From Chrysopilus asiliformis (lineage: Eukaryota; Arthropoda; Insecta; Diptera; Rhagionidae): DNA of 64,000 bases. The position numbers and the translations under genes are program-made. Below, in pieces: positions 35,089-47,244 of the stretch. The number at the start of each line of letters is the position of its first letter. Within the stretch, counting starts at the first letter, position 1. The stretch covers positions 19,490,530 to 19,554,529 of the forward strand of contig OZ035962.1 of the NCBI GenBank assembly GCA_964034945.1, written 5' to 3'. The notes under the pieces were generated by a model. The model saw only the letters and a list, made by a program, of their open reading frames with translations, was not told the DNA's origin and searched no databases.

Positions 35089-35615
35089 GTATTTTGAATA
35101 AAAATTTTAAGTGTTTACTTGACGTTATTGCAAGATAAGTTAATTATATTTACTTTTGAATGATATTAATTGTTATTGTGCAAAACCATTTTTACTATTT
35201 CCTTGAAGGAAAAAGTATTACTTGTAGGATAATTTAACAATGCTGAAACCATGAAATTTTTTTTTAAAAGCAACCAATTTTTGACATATGAATACATGAT
35301 ACAGACAAATAAGACATGATTTTGATGGATAGTACGTTTTAGCGTCAATTTCACCTAATTTTGTTGATACCTCATTCATACCGTACTTTTACAAAAAAAA
35401 AATCACTTATTTATTTTCTTCGTTCAGATGATTTGAATTGGCTTCGTTTTGCTTCTTTTTGTTTACTGAGATTTGTGGACATATTCACATTTGAACTTCC
35501 TAAAGCTAGAAACATATGGGGACGATTTTTTTAGCAAACGCCTTGCAATGACGTTTTTTTAAATACATTTTCACATAAATTATTAACATTTTTAATACAA
35601 TAAATTTTTTTTTAG

Positions 35616-36048
35616 AACTGTTCAACCCGAAGAGGCGAATGCATATTGCGCAACGCAGGACTCAGCATGTGTATTTGTCGAATGTTCAGCTAAAAAAAAT
35701 ATGCGAGTGGATGATTTATTCTATGAGCTATTTTTTGCTGCAAATTTACCCCTGGAAATGGCACCGAATCATCATAAACGTGTTAGTACTGCCTTTGGCT
35801 CTCCTTGTACTTTACCACCGCATGTGCCATCAAATCATTCGAAGAAATACACCTTGTCCATAAAACGGAGATTGAGTGACGCATGCGGTGTGGTTGCGCC
35901 CAATGTTCGTAGGCCCAGCATCCGGACAGATTTAATGATAATGAGGACAAAGACTTGCTCCCTAGGGGATAACGATGGTCCAGGAGCGTCAAATGCATTT
36001 GGTCTATCACGTATAAGTCGCAATACAAACGCTTGCATTCTACAATAA
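35616..36048 (+). CDS. RASD-like GTPase, coding exon 4 (G5, cationic tail, CAAX box)
   Basis: The acceptor is a T-rich tract ending tttttttttag (35615). The first base completes Lys245. VFVECSAKKN holds the G5 SAK box (269-271), followed by the last helix (MRVDDLFYELFFAANLP). The rest is the ~100-residue RASD-type tail with basic patches KRVSTAF, KKYTLSIKRR and VRRPSIRTD; RRPS resembles a kinase site. It ends NACILQ and stop TAA at 36046-36048. CILQ fits a prenylation box; Gln at the last position usually favours farnesyl. An AATAAA at 36044-36049 overlaps the stop, and I see no clearly better poly(A) signal in the next 300 bp. Confidence 0.95.
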
Positions 36049-36984
36049 ATCCTTTATATTTACATACCTACATTAATAAGCGAAAATTGCTACTATTTTA
36101 TTAAGTAAAAGTTATATTGTTAAAAATTGTAACATTAATGCGTTAAATTTGTAATTTAGAATTTAAGATTATTACCTATGCATTAAGTTGAAAATTCTAT
36201 AATGGGGACGATCGTATAATAATATAATTAATATGAATGATGCTGAGTGTTATAAACTAATAGATTTTTAAGCTATGACTAAAAGTTTTGGCAAGAATTT
36301 TCAAATACGTTATTATGTTAAATAATTATACTAGTATATTGGTGAATACAGTGGGCCCATTTAGAGAAAATAACAAATCCAAAACGCATTGTATTAAGGA
36401 CCTACCAAATAATTTACTAGCTTTTATATTTTGGGTTACAATACATTCCGGATTGAGATTTGTTGTCCCGGCATCTTGGAAACTAAATTCTTATCTCAAA
36501 CTATTCAAATTGGGGTTATAATCCATCAAATACTATAAAAAAAACAATACCAAATATGCAAAAAATACTCTAATTTGACTCTAAACTAAAAATACTTCAA
36601 ACATATTTTTTCTGCCTGTGGTGCATTATTTCAATGTAGTTTTGCCTAAGGCGCATATGCTGATTAACGACAGAATTTAATTTGGCAGGAAATCGGATTT
36701 TTGGTGTTCGTATTGGGTTTCCAAAAAATATCTGAAAGAAAAAGTCAAATTTGCGAAGACTGATGGTACTATTAATTCATATAACATTGGTCAAGAATGA
36801 ATTAAAAACTTTCGCCTGTGGCGGATTTTTCTCTTTGATGGTGTTGCGATAGTTTGAGTTCCATTTGTTAATAAACCCTGAAAAGTTCGGAAAATGAAAC
36901 TTTTTTTGCTTGAGAGACTGTTTAAGTCGTGATTTAATAATTGCGCCGCATTCAGTTTAAATAAATTTCGCCTACGTAGATTTT
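36049..36984. other. 3' side of the GTPase gene; probable 3' UTR then no gene recognised
   Basis: AT-rich. The 3' UTR presumably starts here, but its end is not defined. The 97-aa minus-strand frame at 36791-37084 (Lys/Arg/Ser-rich) has no recognisable domain. Confidence 0.4.
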
Positions 36985-37560
36985 TTAGCACTACTTTCTT
37001 GTTTTTCGTATTGGAGGAGAGTGGTTTTAAGAGTGGGGAGCGATTTGATATTAGTTGGCGGCATTTTTTCTTGAGGGAGGACATCTGTAATGAAGAAACC
37101 CGTATCGTAATTTATTCAATCATTTAACCAATAGCAGGAGAGGAGGTTTACAGTAGAGAGGTGGATTTGGATTTAGTTGGGGAAATTTTTTCCTGGTGAA
37201 CGGGCCTGCCCAATAGTGAAAACCGCATCACAATCCATTCAGTAGTTTAGGAGATAGTAGGATAGGGGGTCAGTGGGGAGAATAATATTTGTAGGCCGCA
37301 AACCTTCTCAATAATTTCTGTGTAAATTTTTACCTAATTCGGTCTAGTAGTTTACGCGTTATTCTGTTAAATACCTTAAAAACAAGTTTGTGTTGGGGAT
37401 AAATGATTGTGGGAAAAAACGGCAGACTGTAGCAAAATAATGCATAGCCTATAACCTGACCAAAAGTCTAAGTAACATATTGGAGAAAACCGCATGAAAA
37501 TCGGTCCAGTGGTTTTCAAGCCAAGTCCGGACATATATACAGACAGACAGACGTAGCCTT
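36985..37560. repeat. diverged relative of the intron 1 minisatellite, ending in a CAGACAGACAGACG tract
   Basis: Phrases 'agcaggagaggaggtttacagt', 'aaattttttcctgg' and 'aaaccgcatcacaatccattcag' are inverted relatives of the 25.5-26.4 kb unit. It ends with 'ggacatatatacagacagac' and TATATATATG, the layout of a microsatellite-tailed dispersed repeat. Confidence 0.55.
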
Positions 37561-37659
37561 TTATATATATGTATACATAGAGAAGAAGTTAATTTGATAG
37601 TTCAAACTTTTCGGAGTTATTCTTACAGTTGTTCATAGTGATGTATCGTGAGTCCTTAA

Positions 37660-37890
37660 CCCTCTAACAGGATTATTTCCGAAAAAAATTCACCAAAATA
37701 TGACTTTCAACTTGCGACAGACCGTAACCAAGACAACGTACAGGGCTAAATTTTTTCCAGCATGTAAAGCGATAACTTACAAAAGTCAGTGTAACACGTT
37801 CCGGCGATTTCCGGCGATTAAAATTGTTACCCGTTATAAACAAGCGAATTCGCTGAAGCCCGCCTTTTGTCGGGCATTCCGGCTAGAGGG
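37660..37890. mobile_element. piggyBac-like MITE (231 bp, TTAA flanks)
   Basis: Tips CCCTCTAACAGGATTA and, in reverse, CCCTCTAGCCGGAATG, each next to TTAA (37656-37659, 37891-37894). CCCT starts with TTAA targets are the piggyBac hallmark. The inner sequence is not strongly palindromic. Confidence 0.75.
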
Positions 37891-38261
37891 TTAATATTTG
37901 TCAAAACCAATAATTTTTTCCGAATTTGTAAGTCGTTCTCGACTTTTTTCCATCTGAACAAAGAACTGTTTTTTCTGGCGGTTCCAAGAAAAATAGTTCA
38001 TTGGTTTAAAGCAGAGATGTCCAATTTAGATGTGTTGAATTACCACTACTCGCAATTTTTTCGTTTCTTATTGCACATAAAAATAAAACTGAGATAGCGG
38101 AGCACTCACGTTCTCAGTGGCAAACTGATGTCATATAAACACAGTGGATCACAAAATTTTGTAAATCTCCGGAGATATTTGAAAAAATGTGGTTTTCCGA
38201 ACTAACGTAGGATTAAGTTTAAGGTGGAAATGAAATATATAAATGAAATATTTATATGTAA

Positions 38262-38741
38262 CTAGCTTGCATACCCGTCGTTGCCGGGTTAAGTTTTTTT
38301 AAATTTTTTTTTTGATGGTCTATGTTGGAGCTAAACTTCAGGCCAATCGGCTCGGTAGTTTCCCCGCGAAAGGGTAACATAGAGGAAGAGCTAAGTTTCG
38401 AGATCACTTTACCCCCTCCCCTTACTCCCCCACCTCTCGGGCTACTTTTTAATGGGTCTATGTTGGGGCTGGACCCCCGACGAACATCTGTGCCAAATTT
38501 CCAATCGGTTCAGTAGTTTCCCCGCGAAAGAGTAACATAGCACAAAAATTAAGTTTCGAAATCACTTTACCCCTCCCCTTACTCCCCCACCCCTCACGCT
38601 ACTTTTCCGTATGCCTATGTTGGAACCAGAACTACCACAGACACTCATGCCAAATTTCAAGTCAATCGGTTCAGCCGTTTTTGCGTGAAAGAGGAACAGA
38701 CAGACAGACAGACACCAACTCATTTTTATATATTAGTATGA
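38262..38741 (-). mobile_element. non-autonomous Helitron B7 (complete, 480 bp)
   Basis: The best full-length B copy. Reverse orientation, from CTAG (38262-38265) with the GCATACCCG...CGGGT hairpin to the 5' tip (reverse of TCATACTAATATATAAAAA) at 38741. It sits between A (38261) and T (38742), the Helitron target. The GACAGACAGACAGACA tract and four 'tatgttgg' modules make up the interior; no Rep or helicase is encoded. Confidence 0.9.
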
Positions 38742-39540
38742 TTACTAGTTAACTCGCATTGAAATTTTGAAAGAGTATGTAAAAATATTTTCATAACACA
38801 TGCATCGAAAATATGCCTTTCGATGCCTCCGTAGCGGGTCGAAAGTTGCGTTTTCGGCCCTAGGGGCGAAAGTGCGATTAGCAGGCCGAAACTGTGTTTT
38901 CGCGACGTTTATGAATGAAACTGAACGAGTGAAGTTAGCTATAAGAGCGCAATGTGATTTACAATAGTTGCGCATTGTCGATTTCCATTTTTTGTTATGT
39001 TGATTTTTCATTTCAAAGGAAAGAAATTTAAAAATTAAAATCTGTTTTGACCAACATTTCTTAGTAATAAAACGAATTTATAGAATATAGTTGTTTTGTT
39101 TCTTTTAAAACTTTACTTCTGTTGAAGTCAGGGGGCTTCGCCCCCCGAACCCCCTGACCGGGGCTACGCCCCTGGACCCCGTATATGGGGCTTCTCCCCC
39201 CAAACCCCCGTTTGCATTACTCTGCAATACGAAAATCGCGTTTAAATGGCATCTCAAGTCATATTTTCAATGAATTTGTTATGAAAAATTGTATACGCAA
39301 CTCGGAGCGGAGTCACCGATTTCACTCGTGTGATATCTTCCCTCGCTTCGCTCGTGCAGCTAACTTCACACTCTTGAAATCGTTGACTTTCGCCCCTTGT
39401 TGCGTAATATACTATTGTCAGGCTTTTGGCTCTAGGACAAAGTTTATTAATCTTCTGCAGGCATAAACATTTCGTACAATGACTGTATTTCCCATGGCCG
39501 AAGAAAGAAGAATTCAAACTATCCATGTTTTTGTTTCAGC
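38742..39540. repeat. GC-rich dispersed repeat with 'gggcttcgcccc' hairpins
   Basis: 39128-39212 is far more GC-rich than the window and is built of short hairpins (GGGGGCTTCGCCCCC, GGGGCTACGCCCC). The flanks at 38810-38960 and 39285-39400 share 'cgaaagt', 'ttcgcgacg' and 'gaagttagct' motifs in opposite orientation (e.g. tgaagttagct and agctaacttca). Ends are not defined. Confidence 0.5.
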
Positions 39541-41175
39541 TATTCGTTTTTAACATTCCATTCAAATTTGTACGTATACGAGTACATGTTGAAGATTCAA
39601 GATATAACATCACAATTTATTTCCTTAAAAAGCCAAAACTTTGAGTCACCGCTTAAAAATATTAACATTATAGATATCAAAATTGTTATCACAAAAAAAA
39701 AACTTTAAAATATTTCTAAGTTTTTATATCCATACATAACATAATCATTTTTCTTTAGAACTAAGAATTTTTGTAAAATTTATTATCGTTCTGTGAAGAT
39801 CTAAGAAATATTCTAATTGTAAAATTTTTCTTGGCAGATGAAATATTCTGGTTTATCCTATAATATAATTTATGAGTAGATATTGAAGGTAAATATAGAC
39901 ACCCAGACAACGCAACTAGAATTTTTTTTAGATCTTAACTTAATGATAACTATTTAAATATATATTTCTAATGACGACCAGTTAAAAGAAAAATAAAAAT
40001 ATTTTATTGGTTGTTTGAGGTCTATAAAAGATTTCTCAATATGTGAGAAACAATATTGAATCTAATTGCAATACGAAGAGAATTGAAAATAAAAATAGAA
40101 TATAAACTAATAACATACTTAAAAATATATATTTTAAAAAAATGTATAAATTACATTTTAGTCTTAAGAATCAATCGCCGATGAACTTTAATTTTAAGCT
40201 ACTTTGAAAAGGAGACAATAAAAATTATTTTAAGAAGAATATTCTATCTTCTCTGTCTCTGAATGTTAGTGAAATTTAGTTTATTTTTATTGAAAATATT
40301 TTTATTAGCGTGAGATAAAATATTACTGAGTTTTCAAAGAAATTTTCGATAAAAGTATGAGACATAAATATTTATCATAAAGAATGTAATGCGTCTTAAA
40401 TTATTTGCAATCATAATTAAAAATTTCTTCATAATAACTTTTGTTTCGGATCTAAATATTCGAAATTTTAAAACACAGTTTTTTAGAAAATTAATATCTT
40501 CTTATATTCAAATAAAGTTATAGAAAAAATACTTTACTTTACTAATGGCAAGCGTAAAACTATAAAATATAGCCCAGTTGACAAAACATCCCACCGTTGA
40601 TTATTTAATTATCTCGACCTCTGAGGTTTTTAATATGTTTTCTTTGAATATGTTCGGACTATAGGTCATACTGCAAAATTTATGTGTATTGTTTCTCTCG
40701 AAATTATTATATTTCTATTCAAATATACCAGAAGTCTTAGGGGCGTCGTTGTTTCACGAATACATGCCAATTGCGAACGTTTCAAAAAGTACTTTTACAA
40801 TTTCTTCGGTTGTTTTTAAATTTTTTTTTATAGTAAATCGGTCTTGAAAATTTATCGAAATTGATAATTTTAGCTGTTCGAAATATTTTTAGTATAAATA
40901 TTTGACTGATCTTTATATTTATAACGATGGGTTTGTTGCCGAGTTAAGAACAGGGAAATAACCCAACAAAACTACATTTTTGGTGTCAATATCAAAGATA
41001 TAGAATTTTAGGCTATTTTGACGTCGCTGATTCTTAGTCGGAATTTGCTTTCGCCAGATTTACTCTACTTTCGGAGATATTAAAAGAAAATATTTTCGAT
41101 ACCAAAAAAGTTGCTTAAAAGATTTTCTTTTTCGTATTTCTAGAAATAGAGGAAAAGTCCGATTTAGAATCATAA
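39541..41175. other. no gene recognised
   Basis: Very AT-rich, with long A/T runs and no supported feature. Confidence 0.6.
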
Positions 41176-41564
41176 GAGCCAGTATACACGACCACCTATT
41201 TACTCTCCTTTTTCCGCTCCTTTTTCCGCTCCTTTTTCCGCTCCTTTTTTTCGTTCGTGTTTACACGCAGATTTTTTAACGAACGTATTTTGGTTCCTTT
41301 TGGAATGCGCGAAAATAGAATTCCACGATGACATTATCTCCACTGCTGAAACAATTACAATTACAGTTGACAAAATATTTAAAACCATAGCAACGAAACG
41401 CATAGCCACGAAATACCTTAACAACCAATCAGGCACTGTTCCGCTTTATTTTCACGGTGGGAATTTTAGTTTTCGTTCGTCTTTTCCTATCGTCATTCCC
41501 ACAGTACCCCGCGCCATTCAACTTTAACGCAACGGACGAAAACACGTCGCGTCTAAACAGGCTC
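41176..41564. mobile_element. TWA-flanked MITE M8
   Basis: Tips GAGCCAGTATACACGACC and GTCTAAACAGGCTC with TAA on the left and TTA on the right. A 12-bp tandem (CTCCTTTTTCCG) of about four copies lies at 41203-41250. Confidence 0.6.
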
Positions 41565-43761
41565 TTATATCATTAAAAATACTACTCCAATATTTTTAAT
41601 TATATTTTATGCACGTGGTAGGTCTGTGGGGTTATACTTGATGAACTTTTCACAAAAACTAATAATAAAAAATAAAATAAATCAAAAATAAATAAATTTT
41701 TCGGTTTTCGTTACGTTTTTTGTTATTGCAACGGAATTAAATTTCTATAACAATATAACGAGATTTTGAGGGAAAAACCGGAAAATCGTTATTTCGTTTG
41801 GTTATTTCGTTACGCTACGATAACGTTTCACATCCCTGAAAAAAATACATTTGCGTGGAAGACGGAGGAAAGATTGGCCCAATTGCATTTTGGTGAATGG
41901 AGTTCGCTAAGTCCCACTTTTAGAAATATTCAATAAGGTCCAGTAAGGATTATGCAAACATATTTTTCAGTGTTTTCTTGGAGAGATTATCATTATGACA
42001 TTTTATATGCCGCTGATCACGAATCTAACATCCAAATTCATACCAGAAGATCCTGTGAGAATATCGTTGTTTTCTCAAGAGTTATTAAAAGAAGTTTTCT
42101 GAAGAGACTGAGTTCAAGGCGGGAATGTTTGTACCTCACTGTAACTCAGTCTATAAGCGAGGGCGCACACGTTTCAACTTTCAGTCTTCAGCCTCACCAA
42201 ATTGTAGGAAAGAAACGAGTGCGACAAGAGGGGACTCGAAAAGTCTCCTCTTTTCGCCACTCGAAAAGTGTTCTTCACGTCTTGTTTTACACACACAAAC
42301 GAAGTCGCTCGTGTAGCACGTCAGCATGCATGTGTGCGTAGTTTCATTGAGTCAGTCGGTGCTTAGACAACGACTCGTAAACATATCCCAAATAAACAAA
42401 AAATAAATGCAAATAGTGACATACCAATTGCAGGTAGTTCTATTTTTCAGGTAGGTAGGAAAGAGTAAATGACATAACAAATTACCAGTCCTTATTATCC
42501 TATTGTTGGCAGTTTCTATTTTGGCAATTGATGTTGCCTCGGTGCTAGCTAGTAAGGGAATGAGCAGGAAATACAACACATATATGAGAACCACACACAC
42601 ATGAGCGATCGCTTGTTGTACACAAGTTTTTCCTACTAAAAAGTGAAGTAGCGTGTACGTCGGAAAGGCATTTTGAGGAATAAAAATCGCCGCGACGAGA
42701 AGAAGCGTGTAAGTTCGCACTAAGAAGAAAAAATGGTACACATCCCAATTGCATATTACGGCAACAAAGTTATCCTCCACATAAAATTCCGCACATTTAG
42801 TTGTTCTGGACGTCATTTGCTTTTCATTCAATTTTGACAGTCGGACGGTGAGCCACATATAACATTCTTTTGTTACCAATTATCATACATAATAGGAATG
42901 TGAATGTAAGCAACACAACATACGAACTATATTTCCCAATACTTTCTTTAAGTGACGAAATTTAGATTTTATGACTTCCGCATAAGATTTTATTTTGAAT
43001 CTACCATGAAATTTTGACGGCGAGCTGACCGACAAAGTTAAATTCGATTCAACTTTTTACGACGACAAAGTTGGTTGGATTATTTTACACAGAAGCATAG
43101 CATGCTATGAGTTAAAAATTTGAGATCATCCTCTGCTCTCGAAGAGCCTGGGCCTCCTCAATTGAGGTTTCATAACAATTTCTTCCCTGCTTCGCACCTA
43201 CAGTTTTTACATGGATTGCGAACCATGGATGAATTACAACATTTGGGAGGTTTTACAAGATTTGTGAATCCATCCATCAACAGCAGAGGCCTTGATAGCA
43301 ATCTAGACCGTTGGTTACCACCAAGCGGCAACTGAAATGTCGCCGTAAATGTTGTGTCGGGCCAATTGTGTTTTGCGCTTTATTTTTCATGCGCTGTCCC
43401 ATACCTGCAAAAGCTTTTGGGAGATAGAATTTAATATGTGACAATATTGGTCATAATTATGTAATATGATCTGTCAATACGGATAAAAATTTTAAGCATG
43501 TGAGGAGCTTAGTGCGCCAAAGGCGGGCAATTGACAAAAAAAAAATGAGAGTGCAAAAAATGACAAAAAATAGTGAGATGTATGGCCTATTCGAAAATAA
43601 GTGGGTTGTATTTTATAGTTTTCTCCGATTGAAACTGCATTTCCTATTACAGTACACGCTCGATATAATCAAAAAACTATGCATATCCACCGTATCGAAT
43701 TTGTTCACTATATTAAGAGCTGAATAGAAAACTACCTTATTTCCTTATTTTTGGAATCATA
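41565..43761. other. no gene recognised; composition-rich block at 41.95-42.9 kb
   Basis: 41950-42900 is less AT-rich and contains ACACG-type motifs (gcgcacacgtttc at 42155, 'agcgtgtaagttcgcac' at 42703) like MITE tips. A 175-aa minus-strand frame (42352-42879) with hydrophobic runs and the 71-aa frame at 43120 have no family signature. I cannot assign either. Confidence 0.4.
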
Positions 43762-44646
43762 TTAGGTGCGCAACTAAGTTCTCGCTGTTTTTTTTTATGA
43801 AAAAGCAACTTTATTGTGAAAAAATGGTTACAAATGAATCATTCAAAATATTGCCCATCGATAGCTACAACTTTTTCCCATCTTTCTAGCAGAGCTCGAA
43901 TACCGTTACGGTGAAAGTGTTAATCTATTTTGTGATGTCCTCATATGAGCGGAATTGCTGATCAGCCAGGCTACGTGCCATCGAACGGAACAAGTAATAA
44001 TCGGACGACGCAATATCTGGGGAATATGGCGGGTGGCGTAGGACTTCCCATTTGAGCGTTTCCAGGTAGGTTTTAACGGGTTTGGCAACGTGAGGCCGAA
44101 CGTTGTCATGCTGTAGAAACACTTTTTCGTGCCTCTGCTCGTATTGTGGCCGTTTTTCGCGCAGTTACGCAGTGCGGGTAACTCCTAATGCTGAAGAAAG
44201 TTCTTCTTGCGTCTGACATGGATCCTCATCGAGCAATGCCTTCAATTCAGCGTCATCGAAGGTTTTTGGCCTTCCTTCACGCGGACGATCGTCAACATCG
44301 AAATCACCGTCTTTGAAGCGACGGAACCAATCACGGCACGTTGTTTCACTTAGAGCAGCATCTCCGTAAAATTTTTGGAGCTCTCGATGCGCTTCAGCCG
44401 CCGTTTTCTTCGAATGAAAGAAAAAAATCAACACTTCCCGCAAATGGCGATTATTTGGCACAAAATCAGACATTTTCACACAACCAAAAGTATATGACGC
44501 CAAAACAAAATCTTTACTGTGTCAAAACGGTTTGTTTATCATATGTCTAAGCTTGGTTCATGACGTTTTGGATATGTGAAAATCAACCAACACTTGTTGC
44601 TGGAGCCATTTATTGACAAACAGCGGGAACTTAGTTGCGCTCCTAA
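43762..44646 (-). mobile_element. internally deleted mariner (885 bp)
   Basis: 29-bp inverted tips TTAGG(T/A)GCGCAACTAAGTT with two mismatches, flanked by the TA target on both sides (43760-43761, 44647-44648). A full mariner is ~1.3 kb, so about 0.4 kb is missing. The transposase remnant is listed separately. Confidence 0.95.
43845..44473 (-). pseudogene. broken mariner transposase (mauritiana-like)
   Basis: From the ATG at 44473 (MSDFVPNNRHLREVL) about 100 residues give the paired helix-turn-helix DNA-binding part, to LGVTRTA and a TAA (44162-44164). The same frame continues with LREKRPQYEQRHEKV and the catalytic QHDN and PPYSPDIASSDYYLF blocks, then a TAG at ~43926. The segment with the first catalytic Asp (the GDEKW block of the family) is deleted, so it cannot be active. 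The gap falls between residues that are far apart in intact relatives. Confidence 0.9.
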
Positions 44647-45982
44647 TAGAAAGCAAAGAAATTGAAAATGTCAATTGAACAATTGATTGATTTTTCTCCA
44701 AAAAAATTATGTGATTAAACTTTTATGTTAGACATTTAAGTTCCTTTGATTCGTACTTGGACTCCTTATCCTGAAATCCTTATTTTTTTAGTGCCTGAAG
44801 AAATGAAAAAATGTATGAAAATGAAAAAAAAACTTTTTTCATATTTTTTCATTTCTTTAGGCACTAAAAAAATAGGGATTTCAGTTTTTAGAATAGCCAA
44901 TGTTTTAAAAATCATGTTCACTATATTGGATGTTCATTGTATCGAGCATGTACTGTACTTGTATTTTTTAATACGAAAGGATATTAAAAGTTCGAAAATC
45001 TCGTTTTAATATCACAAAAGATTTGCTATATAAAAAATCACAGTTGAAACATATTGTAAAGAAATATTTTTTTTCCTATTTATAGTAAAATTAGGATATC
45101 ATTGAAAATTATTTTGACGCTCTTATTAAAAAAAAATCCGCAAACCAATACAAATAAAATCAATATTTTTAAAATTATATCAATTTAAAACAGATATTCA
45201 CTAAAATATTTACAATATATTACTATCTATTAAGTCTCTGATAGCAACTTTATTAATATTACCTACAATATTATACAAAAAAAAAAAAACAAAAAATTGT
45301 ATACTTAAAAATATGAAATAATGTTACAAAATTTTACATAAGCCACAGAGTGGTACAGAAATATTGCTAATGAACCAATTAATTAATAAATCATGCAACT
45401 GCATTAAGATTTTTGAAAAAAAAACAAAATTTAAGTGACGATCACCACCGACTTTATTTATATATTTTCGACAAAAATATTTTATATAACTTTTGGCTTT
45501 TTTATACAAAAACATCACTAAATTTTGATTAAAATACTACCGCATTACCACCGATGATGTACAAAAGTTTAAAAAAAAAACAATATCAACTATCTCCCTA
45601 CAATTTTGCAGAATCTTGCATTGAGTCATAGACTGTAAGGAAAAATCAAAAAAAAAACTTTGATCCAGTAGCTCAGCTTCATGGAAGATTTTCCCGATCT
45701 AATTATAATCTCAATAATTTGCTCTTAATTTTTTAAATAAATAATTATTCTGTAAAAAAGTGTTTAGTGTAATTTTAAATTTAGCAAAAACTAGATTGGA
45801 AACTACACGAAACACTTTTTTTTTACAGAATAAGTATTTATTTACCCGTCTTGATAACAAATGGTTAACCTCTGGGACAGACGACTCGTGCAGAGATGGG
45901 GGAGGGAGGAGGGGTGCTTCGAAAATAATCGTGAAAACTTTGAAAGCCCGTATATTATCCCGAAAACCACTAACCAAAAACA
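44647..45982. other. no gene recognised; one ~110-bp hairpin
   Basis: 44771-44884 is an imperfect hairpin with ends CTGAAATCCTTATTTTTTTA / TAAAAAAATAGGGATTTCAG and the shared 'gcctgaagaaatg' stem. A second, shorter inverted pair ('tctgtaaaaaagtgtttagtgt' / 'aacactttttttttacaga') is at 45749-45831. The rest is AT-rich. Confidence 0.55.
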
Positions 45983-46456
45983 ATGTATAACCGAGACGAT
46001 CAAATCAAACAACTCATTTTAGAAGAAGCATGAATCAAAAACTTAGTACCCCATCAGCTAAGGCACAAACCAGAAAATACTCGCGTCACTTAAAAGCACA
46101 GTAGATACAAAAGTTTGCGATGTTGTCTAATATGCATTCGTTAAACCACATTATTTTTTCCCACTGAAAACAAAAAAAGGCTAACATTTTGAAGTAAAAA
46201 CTTAGAAAAAATGCTCGAGTTATGTTTTTTTTTCCATTTTTAAAACCTGCTAGATAAAGAAGTATCGACTGCTGAGGAACATGCAATCAACAACGAATGA
46301 ATAGAAAAAATATCTGGCAACAAGGGATAATTATACTTAAGCGTTCTCATAAATCGACTATCTTCTGGTTTGTGCGTTAGCTGATGGGGTACTAGGTTTT
46401 TGATTCATGCTTCTTCTAAAATGAGTTGTTCGATTTGAATCGTCTCGGTTATACAT
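45983..46456. mobile_element. fold-back element, ~93-bp arms
   Basis: Arms 45983-46075 and 46364-46456 are inverted copies differing at only a few positions, ends ATGTATAACCGAGACGAT and ATCGTCTCGGTTATACAT. The ~290-bp middle shows no coding. No clear target duplication. Confidence 0.75.
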
Positions 46457-46789
46457 TATTTTTGACTCAACCGACCGACTTTGATGCGGGCTTTTAGTGA
46501 ATATAGCTTGAGCGCCAGCGAAAATCTTTGTGTATTTTCGTTTTTGCTACCCCACCGCAGTTTTCTATCAACTTTTGGGAAAGTGACGGTAACTATAACG
46601 CGTACCTCACATACAATTTTTTTTTTAATACAGGATTTTGAAATTTTCTCGAAAACTATGCGCTTTTGGGAAAAAATGAATTTAACAAAATTTAAAGGAT
46701 ATAAGATTTTCTACATTTGCATATAACAAAATTCAAAGAAAATAAATTTTTCTACATTTTTTCATTAAACAGTTTGTACATGTCTTTAA

Positions 46790-47244
46790 AGATGCCGGTC
46801 CACATGAGAGTAAATGCCGGCGAGAACCTCTCGACATTTCTCGATAGCAGCTACTCGCAAATGGACACGTCTCTGAGAATCGGTCGCAGAAACTCGCAAA
46901 AACTCGCGAGCTAGTTTCTGCGAGCTGTCAAAAGTGATTCCACTCTCTAGTCGACACGCACCCACTGAACTCTCGGAGAGTAGCTCGCCAGATACGAACG
47001 GCGTTTGAATTTCGCTAGTAGCTCTCGAGAACTCGCCAAATAAAGGTGTCAAAAAAATCAAGATATTGGTCTTGAAAAGAGAAAAATCGCCGAAATTAAC
47101 TCTCAAATGGACAACCTACTGCGAGTAACTTACGAGAGTTACGCTCATATGGACCCAATTGATGGCCTAAGTGCTTATGGGCTGAGTACATCGGCTCCAA
47201 TCATACAATCTTATACATCTCTACTCTCATGTGGACCGGCATCT
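46790..47244. mobile_element. TWA-flanked MITE M9 (455 bp)
   Basis: Tips AGATGCCGGTCCACATGAGA and TCTCATGTGGACCGGCATCT, flanks TAA (left) and TTA (right). The interior is full of CTCGCAGA / GAGAACTCGC motifs in both orientations. The 106-aa minus-strand frame is a by-product. Confidence 0.75.

Larger units (their letters stand above)
8693..36048 (+). other. gene span: RASD-like (Dexras1/Rhes) Ras-family GTPase, four coding exons, ~27 kb
   Basis: The four coding exons join to a 1,167-nt reading frame (388 residues plus stop) without a frame break. Seen: G1 GSARVGKT (residues 120-127), switch I YTPTIEDFH (Thr145), G3 DTSG (167-170), G4 NKCD (238-241), G5 CSAKKN (around 268-273), and a terminal CAAX box CILQ. 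Known: the pair YTPTIEDFHRK and DTSGNHPFPAMRR is characteristic of the RASD branch, membrane-attached GTPases of G-protein and second-messenger signalling with a basic C-terminal extension. Inferred: a fly orthologue of RASD1/RASD2, targeted to membranes by prenylation. The 119-residue N-terminal extension, rich in Asn, Gly and Pro, is much longer than in vertebrate RASD. No other gene is visible in the introns. I give no symbol because I cannot tell which insect paralogue it is. Confidence 0.9.

Noticed and set aside
36791..37084. 97-aa Lys/Arg/Ser-rich minus-strand frame
   Set aside because: Low-complexity basic sequence, partly over a diverged minisatellite relative; no family evidence.
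42125..42316. Frame starting MFVPHCNSVYK, faintly like a THAP zinc finger
   Set aside because: Only the first few residues look similar; the later Cys, His and AVPTLF-type landmarks are not found.
42352..42879. 175-aa minus-strand frame with hydrophobic segments
   Set aside because: Longest frame outside the gene but without a recognisable family, signal for splicing or supporting context; it lies in a block with MITE-like motifs. Not excluded, just unsupported.
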